DNA from: Candidatus Poribacteria bacterium
GTDB taxonomy: Bacteria > Abyssobacteria > SURF-5
Reading direction: 5' to 3'
DNA length: 37,280 nt
Assembly (NCBI GenBank): GCA_016215705.1
Contig: JACRIR010000059.1
Coordinates: 1-37,280 of the forward strand
Position 1 is the first letter of the stretch. Each line of letters starts with the position of its first letter. Shown in pieces: positions 31,816 to 37,280 of this stretch. Made by a program: the position numbers and the translations under genes. Below the pieces are notes generated by a model, which saw only the letters and a list, made by a program, of their open reading frames with translations, did no database searches and had not been told where the DNA came from.

Positions 31816-31947
31816 CTAGTGTGGTGTCTCAGAAATACTTAAAAGCGTGCGAAGGGGACTGTCCCAGATTTACGGGCGCTTTGCGCCGTAGAATCGGGAC
31901 TGTCCCCGAAGCTCAAATGTAAAGAAGCGTTAGAGACACTACACTAG
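31816..31947. mobile_element. MITE-like element, copy B (intact termini)
   Basis: 132 bp with 15-bp terminal inverted repeats: CTAGTGTGGTGTCTC at the left and GAGACACTACACTAG at the right (14 of 15 pair). Reverse-complementing it gives the element at 2009-2133 with only a few differences and a small extra GCGCAAAGC hairpin in the middle. The internal arms carry GGGACTGTCCC. No transposase is present in the window. Confidence 0.85.
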
Positions 31948-32013
31948 TGTGGGACGAACCTCCAATTCATCTTGAAGGGAAGAGTAATCAGCATTTGGAG
32001 AGAAAAGATCGGC

Positions 32014-32046
32014 TTGACAATAAATGCCAATGCTGTTACAGTAACA
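32014..32046 (+). promoter_or_regulatory. Promoter with embedded TetR-type operator before the radical SAM gene
   Basis: TTGACA at 32014-32019 and, 17 nt on, TACAGT at 32037-32042. The -10 lies inside the palindrome TGTTACAGTAACA (32034-32046), whose 11-bp core GTTACAGTAAC is identical to the core of the operator at 36911-36933. Binding there would block RNA polymerase. The remaining leader to 32130 holds no gene. Confidence 0.7.
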
Positions 32047-32130
32047 ACGTTGCGATTATAGCTGAGACACGCTTTCCAGTCTCTATCGTGATCCGCACGC
32101 ATCGTGTATGTGTGAAGGAGGAAGTTGTCA

Positions 32131-33384
32131 ATGGAATATCTTGATTATCTGCGCACTCGATTTCCGGAAACCCCTGAGCACATCATCATCAAGGCGGATG
32201 CATTGCGAAGGGGAATTGCATTCGATCTTCAGTTAGAAGACCTGGCGATGAGGTCATGCACGACAGGCCTGGCAACACGAGACGGGCGCCAGGAGGTGAG
32301 TGCGCCGAGTCAGTTTCATTTTTGCTCCGACGATACCACGGTTGACATTATCGTGGACGAGGATAGCCCATATCGAATCATCGAGAAGGAACCCGAGGAC
32401 TACCGGCTGCAGATCGGCAGTCTCGATCTCGGGAAAATCTATTTTACCTCGCGGCCGGGTTACTACGATCGGACAACCAGCGAAGGTCGTCCCGTACAGG
32501 ACTACGTGGTTCAACGGGGGCCGTCCTGCCTGTTGGTGACACCGGTCAATATCTGTGCGTACTTCCGGGGCGGTGATGCGTGTCGCTTCTGTGCGCTTTC
32601 GGTTCACATGGACCACGAGCGGGAAAGCAAAAAGCTACCCATGATCCCCGACTATGCGGTCCTTGGCGAAGCGGTTGCTATTGCGCGAGAATACATGGAC
32701 ATCAAGGAGATCAAATTGAATGGCGGTTCCCTGTACAACCTGAAGAAGGAAGCGCAGTGCATTGAACAATGTCTCACCCATATTCTTTCCGCAGCGGGTC
32801 CCATCGAAGAAGCCACTGTGTTTTCCCAAGCGCTTGAAGAAGACCAACAGAAGCGCTTAAAGGATGCCGGCGCCACCAATGTTTTCTTCGACATGGAAGC
32901 GTGGAACGAGCGCCTGTGGGATCAGATTGTTCCCGGCAAGGCCAAGACCGTCGGACGCGCGGAATGGTTGCGGCGGCTTGAAAAAGCTGTGGGCGTTTTT
33001 GGGCCGGGCCACGTGGCGTGCAATTTTGTGGCGGGGTTCGAATCAGCTCCCATCTCAGGATTTCTCACGCAACAGGAATCGCTTCGGTCCTATCTCGACG
33101 GGTTCGAGTATCTGACTGAGCGGGGGGTTATACCTTCATTCACCGTTTGGTACCCTCTTTTCGATAAACCGAGCGCGCCGAAGACGGAATATTACCTGGA
33201 ACTCGGCGAAGGTCTGCATCAAGCGATACTTCAGCAGGGTCTGTATCGAGACTTGGGTTTTTCAAAATTCGGGATGGATCCGCCGACGCTGGGATTGTAC
33301 TGCTATTTCTGCAGGAGCGTGCAGTTTGCCCAGGACTATCCGCGGCTCATAAACCGTAAGATCGCATCAACGGCGACCGCCTAG
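32131..33384 (+). CDS. Radical SAM protein with atypical Cx8CxxC cluster motif
   Basis: 417 residues from the ATG at 32131; AAGGAGG lies 9 nt upstream, which excludes a TTG 6 nt earlier. TPVNICAYFRGGDACRFCAL places cluster cysteines at 142, 151 and 154, spacing x8 and x2 rather than the canonical x3 and x2. IKLNGGSLYN fits the GGE-like AdoMet strand, and VACNFVAGFES and FTVWYPLFDKPS fit later barrel strands. A C-terminal CYFC (391-394) could hold a further metal site. The N-terminal 130 residues are an unrecognised domain. The promoter carries the presumed TetR operator, linking it to the operon converging from 33490. Its reaction is unknown. Confidence 0.82.
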   Translation: MEYLDYLRTRFPETPEHIIIKADALRRGIAFDLQLEDLAMRSCTTGLATRDGRQEVSAPSQFHFCSDDTTVDIIVDEDSPYRIIEKEPEDYRLQIGSLDLGKIYFTSRPGYYDRTTSEGRPVQDYVVQRGPSCLLVTPVNICAYFRGGDACRFCALSVHMDHERESKKLPMIPDYAVLGEAVAIAREYMDIKEIKLNGGSLYNLKKEAQCIEQCLTHILSAAGPIEEATVFSQALEEDQQKRLKDAGATNVFFDMEAWNERLWDQIVPGKAKTVGRAEWLRRLEKAVGVFGPGHVACNFVAGFESAPISGFLTQQESLRSYLDGFEYLTERGVIPSFTVWYPLFDKPSAPKTEYYLELGEGLHQAILQQGLYRDLGFSKFGMDPPTLGLYCYFCRSVQFAQDYPRLINRKIASTATA

Positions 33385-33489
33385 GTCGAGTTTTGCAAGG
33401 TATCTTCTCGGCATTGCCACAGCGCTCCTGAAAGAATAAACTCGAAATTCCGAGCCGCACCGACATTCCCGCCGCGACCAGTGCCTTTC

Positions 33490-34764
33490 CTACAGTTTCA
33501 TGGTCCTGAAGAACTGCTCGATTTTGTTCTTCACGGTTGCCAGAGAGACAACGCGCGAGTCGAGGAAGTCATCATCGAAAACAAGGAAAGGGATGTTTTC
33601 GGTGCGTGCAAAGTCGCGGTAAATGCCTATCAGGGGCCAACAATGCTTGCAACCGGCATGAGCGGAGACGATCACGCAGTCGAGTGAATAGTCCTGTCGG
33701 GCTCTGAGGAAGTCGGCCATATACAGCCTGGCGGGCAGGCGATTCTTGCCCATTGTCATATTCAGTCCGTGCCGCGCGAGCCCCTGGAGCATCGAGTCGA
33801 GCGACGATGTGTCAATCGGCGCTTGCCGCAGGTAGCCGCACCGTGTGTCATCGACAACGACAGCGCCGAATTCGTCCGCCATCCATCCGTAGATGTTGTC
33901 ACCGAACTGAGGGGGCACATGCTGCCAGACGACGCGGATCTTTTCGCCCGTCGCCGCCCCGCTCTCAGCTCGCTCGCGCGTGAACTCATAAAGCGCCTTG
34001 CAGTATTCGGTGCAATGAGGTTTCCCGAAACAGTTGTTCACTGCGGCGTAGACGTTCAGCAGAATGCTCGGCGGGGCGGGAGACGGCCTGAGCCTCCGAA
34101 GCAAATCCCATTCGAGGAGATATTCCAGGGCGCGATTCGATTCCTCGACTATCTCCCTCAGCCTGTCGATATCGAACTTCTTGCCCGAAAGCTCCTCCAG
34201 AACCGGGATGAAATTGCGCATCTGTCCCGCATAGTACTTGAAGGCGTCTGCGTCGTTCGTGAACGGAGCGTCCAACCTGTGCATGGGAGCATCGAGAAGC
34301 TTCTCCATGACCTGATAGCCGATCCGTGAACTGTCGCACGGAGCGGAGGTCGTAACAATCAAATCAGGCTGCGGTATCTCATCGGACAAGATCGCGCCAA
34401 TCAGCACCTTGTCCATGGAACAGACCTCTGGCGGAACACCGGCATTTTCGGTGGCATCGATGAATTCCCCAATCGCGTCCTGCAGGTAGCGCGCATATAT
34501 GCTCGTGTGAGTCTCTCCCACAAAGGGATACAGATCGAAGGCGAGAAAAAGTTCGGGCGTGAGGCAGAATTCGTGCCACACGAATTTCTTCTGCCGATTC
34601 CGCGCCACGTCGACTGCCTCCTCGATATTGCGGCTCATTATCTCCACTGTTTTGAGCATCAATGGCCCGTCGTTAGACAGCGGATTCTGGCTCAGCGTCG
34701 CCGCCGCAGGCTTGAGAACGCCATTCAGAATCTCCTCCAGCTTCGCAAAGGGTTTCTTGTCCAT
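33490..34764 (-). CDS. 2-hydroxyacyl-CoA dehydratase / benzoyl-CoA reductase family subunit (second)
   Basis: 424 residues from the ATG at 34764 with GGAGAG 8 nt upstream; an upstream frame adds 11 unlikely residues. HEFCLTPELFLAFDLYP (Cys67), TSAPCDSSR (Cys143) and SAHAGCKHCWPLIG (Cys372, Cys375) are the conserved regions of the HgdB/BcrB-BcrC family, in which Cys residues hold a [4Fe-4S] cluster at the active site. Such heterodimers, fed one electron by an ATP-driven activator, dehydrate 2-hydroxyacyl-CoA or reduce aromatic acyl-CoA. Third gene of the operon read from 36858. Substrate unknown. Confidence 0.88.
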   Translation of the reverse strand: MDKKPFAKLEEILNGVLKPAAATLSQNPLSNDGPLMLKTVEIMSRNIEEAVDVARNRQKKFVWHEFCLTPELFLAFDLYPFVGETHTSIYARYLQDAIGEFIDATENAGVPPEVCSMDKVLIGAILSDEIPQPDLIVTTSAPCDSSRIGYQVMEKLLDAPMHRLDAPFTNDADAFKYYAGQMRNFIPVLEELSGKKFDIDRLREIVEESNRALEYLLEWDLLRRLRPSPAPPSILLNVYAAVNNCFGKPHCTEYCKALYEFTRERAESGAATGEKIRVVWQHVPPQFGDNIYGWMADEFGAVVVDDTRCGYLRQAPIDTSSLDSMLQGLARHGLNMTMGKNRLPARLYMADFLRARQDYSLDCVIVSAHAGCKHCWPLIGIYRDFARTENIPFLVFDDDFLDSRVVSLATVKNKIEQFFRTMKL

Positions 34765-34893
34765 TCTTTTCTCTCCGACCTGCACGGACGCCGACAACGC
34801 TTCGAGGTATTATGCACGGTTGCAGAAGCGATATATCCGATCAGAGCTTCTCTTCAAACACAAACCGGCCGCGCTCCGGGAGCACAGATCGCT

Positions 34894-35688
34894 TCACGCG
34901 CGCGCGAACGCTTCGCGCGCCAGAATGGCCGCCCCGAGGGCTCCCACTATTTGCGGGTCTCCGGGCACCAGCGTGATGGCCGCCTTCAGTTTTTCTTCAA
35001 GGCACTTGATCAGGCCGACATTCTTTGCGCATCCTCCGGTGACGGTCACGTCTTGAACGAGACCGACCTTCCGCGCAAGCGAGACGAGCCGTGCGGCTAT
35101 AGCGAAGTTGATGCCGGCGGCGATGTCGGCGACGTCAACACCCTCGTTCAGAAGTGTGATAACCTCTGACTCGGCGAATACGCTGCACTGACTCGTTATC
35201 GTGGCCGGCGCCTTGGATTCGAGGGAAAGCGAGGAAATATCCTCGAGCGACACATGTAACACGCGACACATGGCCTCGAAGAAGCGCCCCGTGCCGGCGG
35301 CGCACTTGTCGTTCATCACGAACTCACGCACGCGGCCGGTGTCGCTGATGCCCATGACCTTGCAGTCCTGTCCGCCTATGTCGATCGCCGTCCTCACCGA
35401 CGAACGCAGCCAGCTCGCGCCACGCGCGTGACACGTTATTTCCGAAATATCCTCATTGGCAAACGGAATGCGCACCCGGCCGTAACCCGTGCCCACGAGG
35501 TAGGTTACGTCCTTGACGGATGAAAGGCCGGCCTGGCTGATGGCTTCGTTGATCACGAGTTCCGCCGTCTTTTCGGGCCGCGGCAGACACGGAACGATAA
35601 CGGAAGCGATAACGGAATTGTCCCGGACCAAAACGGCCTTGCCGGTAGTCGAGCCGATATCGCAGCCGCCAAACAGTGGTTCAGACAT
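34894..35688 (-). CDS. ATP-dependent activator of 2-hydroxyacyl-CoA dehydratase / BcrA-BcrD type (ASKHA ATPase)
   Basis: 264 residues from the ATG at 35688, where GGAGGAG is 8 nt upstream. The phosphate-1 loop GCDIGSTTGKAVL (8-20), the AIDIGGQDCK strand (101-110) and TGGCAKNVGL are ASKHA ATPase motifs. Cys129 (NDKCAAGTG) and Cys168 (TSQCSVFAES) are the two residues that hold a single [4Fe-4S] cluster bridging the homodimer in HgdC. ATP hydrolysis drives a low-potential electron into the dehydratase subunits encoded on either side. Reduced ferredoxin is the usual donor, a link to the IorAB genes. Confidence 0.95.
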   Translation of the reverse strand: MSEPLFGGCDIGSTTGKAVLVRDNSVIASVIVPCLPRPEKTAELVINEAISQAGLSSVKDVTYLVGTGYGRVRIPFANEDISEITCHARGASWLRSSVRTAIDIGGQDCKVMGISDTGRVREFVMNDKCAAGTGRFFEAMCRVLHVSLEDISSLSLESKAPATITSQCSVFAESEVITLLNEGVDVADIAAGINFAIAARLVSLARKVGLVQDVTVTGGCAKNVGLIKCLEEKLKAAITLVPGDPQIVGALGAAILAREAFARA

Positions 35689-35736
35689 CTTGCTTTCTCC
35701 TCCGTTGTCATTCAAAGAGTTGCCCGGTCGCCTTCT

Positions 35737-36858
35737 CTACCTGCTCATGCTCTCTATGAAGGCCTGTACCCGGGTTTTCAACTGGCCGAGTCCGCTCAAT
35801 ATGTATTCCCTTTCGAGCGGAAGCAGAGGCAGACCCGTCTTGCGGGCGTCCCACCTCAACAGGGTGCTCTCACCTCCCCACAGGTCGCAGAACTTGAGGC
35901 GCTCGCAGATGATGCCGTCGGCATTGTGCTCTTCTGCCAGCTTCATAATGAATTCGAACCGCTTGTCATGATCGGCTATCATGCGTGGGCACGGGGGGTG
36001 ATTCATGTAGCGTTCCACGAGCGCCTCCATGGGGGAGAGTGATTCATCGGCCAGGTTCCAGAAATTGCGCGAGCCAAGACAGAGCGATTCCGTCACAATC
36101 AGCCCGCCCTGTTGCTCGATGACTCTCAGGAGATTCGGATCGTCCAGGAGTCCGGCCACAAGCATTATCCGGGCGCGATAATCGGTGATGCCTTCTCGGG
36201 AATCCAATTCCTCGAGCGCAGAGCGCAGCATCCTGTTGCACTCTTCCTTCGGCAGCGCGGTCGCGGAGACCGCTATCTCCAACATCTCCGCTCCCGAAAG
36301 CAGAGGGCTGGGCCCCTTGCGGCTCTCGTGAAGCTTTCGAAGCAATGAGCGCGTTTCATTATGCAGGCGAATGGAATCCATGAGTTTTTCATCGCTGATC
36401 TCTATCCCGAAGTGTTCTTCGAGGTTTCGCCTGAACGATGAAATTTCTCTCAGATACCAGGCGCGGGCGCCCTCGTCCGAGAGATGGGGAACGTTCAGGA
36501 ATTGCATAAACGGCCGCGCCGCTTTGAGGTCGATGACGTCAAACAGACGACGGAGGTGATCGCAACTGTTCATCGCGACGATGCCGTCGAGAAAATCGAA
36601 CTTGCCCTTCAGGACCAGGTCGAGGACATGGCGCGCAAAAGTGCAGTTGTAGTTGCTGAGATATGCGTCGCCTTCATCGGTCTCGGTGCCACCGGTTGCT
36701 CGCATCCACACAGGGAGGATACCGGCCGCATGTATGATCTCTTCGGGAACATAGGAGCAGAAATAGCCGATCACTTTGCCGCCCCCGGCGCGCCACTTCT
36801 CAATGTATGAGTTTGTGTATGAGGCCGAAATTTCGGATAGTTCCTTCAGCACTGACAT
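35737..36858 (-). CDS. 2-hydroxyacyl-CoA dehydratase / benzoyl-CoA reductase family subunit (first)
   Basis: 373 residues from the ATG at 36858; a TTG three codons upstream is nearer the GAGGAAGGGG site and is an alternative. IGYFCSYVPEEIIHAAGILP (Cys34 region) is the hallmark N-terminal block; SNYNCTFARHVLD (Cys72), AMNSCDHLRR (Cys99) and CERLKFCDLWGGE (Cys318, Cys324) follow. It pairs with the subunit at 33490-34764 to make the heterodimer activated by the ATPase between them. First gene after the operator-controlled promoter at 36911-36972. Confidence 0.9.
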   Translation of the reverse strand: MSVLKELSEISASYTNSYIEKWRAGGGKVIGYFCSYVPEEIIHAAGILPVWMRATGGTETDEGDAYLSNYNCTFARHVLDLVLKGKFDFLDGIVAMNSCDHLRRLFDVIDLKAARPFMQFLNVPHLSDEGARAWYLREISSFRRNLEEHFGIEISDEKLMDSIRLHNETRSLLRKLHESRKGPSPLLSGAEMLEIAVSATALPKEECNRMLRSALEELDSREGITDYRARIMLVAGLLDDPNLLRVIEQQGGLIVTESLCLGSRNFWNLADESLSPMEALVERYMNHPPCPRMIADHDKRFEFIMKLAEEHNADGIICERLKFCDLWGGESTLLRWDARKTGLPLLPLEREYILSGLGQLKTRVQAFIESMSR

Positions 36859-36910
36859 TGCACGCAACGCCCCTTCCTCTGTGCGGTCAAGGCCACCCGA
36901 TCTGTCTCAC

Positions 36911-36972
36911 AACGACGTTACAGTAACGTCGTTACTATATACTATATATCAGATGTTTCGGTGTGTTGTCAA
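36911..36972 (-). promoter_or_regulatory. Promoter and 23-bp palindromic operator of the dehydratase-like operon
   Basis: On the minus strand TTGACA is at 36972-36967 and TATATA at 36948-36943, spacing 18. Immediately downstream lies a perfect palindrome at 36911-36933, with 11-bp arms AACGACGTTAC and GTAACGTCGTT around a central A. The core GTTACAGTAAC recurs at 32035-32045. The position over the start of transcription fits a TetR-type repressor. Confidence 0.75.
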
Positions 36973-37280
36973 GAGAAAAAAAAGGAGCATGAAGGGAGAA
37001 CAAGGAAGCGATCCATGGACCATTCAGTTTCTCCGTCGCGACGAAGTGCATATTGACATCGAACAATTTGTTCAAAGTTTGACTTTTCCCGAACCTCCAA
37101 GAGCGCAACTTTCACCCACCCGATCGTTTGGATATCGCTCTCGGCGACTCAAGAGTTCGTTTTCAACTCTACGCTTCGCGTTGACCCGTCGTGGTTGGGC
37201 CACTCCCATGACGCACCCGCCCAAAGAGACTCCAACTGGAAGAAAGGGAGAGGCATCTTGAGGGGAGTGATTCCTCCAAA
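36973..37280. other. Region beyond the dehydratase operon promoter; nothing firm
   Basis: A 90-codon plus-strand frame (36989-37261) starts only one base after GGAG and has no recognisable motif or compositional support. I do not see an RNA gene or repeat family here. Confidence 0.4.

Noticed and set aside
2009-31947. Composite transposon formed by the two inverted MITE-like copies
   Set aside because: The 29.7 kb between them holds housekeeping-type genes and a tRNA, no transposase, and the copies are too small to mobilise it.
36989-37261. Possible small protein of 90 aa, divergent from the dehydratase operon
   Set aside because: GGAG lies only one base before the ATG, the composition is Arg/Ser/Pro-rich like noncoding sequence, and no motif is seen.

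Overview
This 37.3 kb window looks like a piece of chromosome from an uncultured, strictly anaerobic bacterium, probably Gram-negative and moderately GC-rich. The evidence is a complete rnfCDGEAB cluster, an oxygen-sensitive indolepyruvate:ferredoxin oxidoreductase, an activator-driven 2-hydroxyacyl-CoA dehydratase/benzoyl-CoA reductase-type operon, a CstA-type transporter, and a very high density of small palindromic repeats between genes. The phylum cannot be fixed from the sequence alone.

Layout. 1-1523: 3'-truncated YtcJ-type amidohydrolase (minus strand). 1524-2167: repeat-rich gap with copy A of a MITE-like element. 2168-4309: orphan PAS sensor histidine kinase. 4322-4759: VOC/glyoxalase-fold protein (minus). 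4965-10563: Rnf complex (C-D-G-E-A, then B after a repeat-filled gap). 10845-11717: soluble Ser/Thr kinase. 11865-15727: PadR regulator with a consensus, apparently leaderless and self-operated promoter, then a MacB-type ABC ATPase and its permease. 16083-16158: tRNA-Ala(CGC), minus. 16504-17664: saccharopine-dehydrogenase-like oxidoreductase. 17689-19843: two-gene restriction-modification system (amino-methyltransferase plus HNH nuclease). 19900-23569: FrhB-like Fe-S flavoprotein plus IorA and IorB. 23932-25814: DUF2284 cysteine-rich protein and a PLP-dependent decarboxylase/lyase. 25998-27755: CstA-type carrier (minus). 28261-30777: uroporphyrinogen-decarboxylase-like protein, a MerB-like protein, and an unknown protein. 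31127-36972: TetR regulator, a radical SAM protein with unusual cysteine spacing, and a divergent three-gene dehydratase/reductase operon.

Most important observation. At 29538-30239 a MerB (organomercurial lyase)-like gene is interrupted by two in-frame TGA codons (29808 and 30003). They fall exactly where the family has its two catalytic cysteines (Cys96 and Cys159 in the classical enzyme). Each TGA is followed, about 17-19 nt downstream, by a stem-loop with a GGUC(U) apical loop, the hallmark of a bacterial SECIS element. I read the gene as one 233-residue protein with two selenocysteines. Ordinary gene calling would split it into a 90-aa and a 75-aa fragment and lose the middle.

Other system-level signals. 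A shared palindromic operator core (GTTACAGTAAC) overlaps the likely promoter of the radical SAM gene and sits just downstream of the predicted promoter of the dehydratase-like operon; this suggests one TetR regulon covering 31-37 kb. IorAB would make reduced ferredoxin and Rnf would spend it, so the energy genes fit together. Two copies of a 125-132 bp MITE-like element lie in opposite orientation about 30 kb apart, and several families of palindromic repeats decorate most intergenic gaps.
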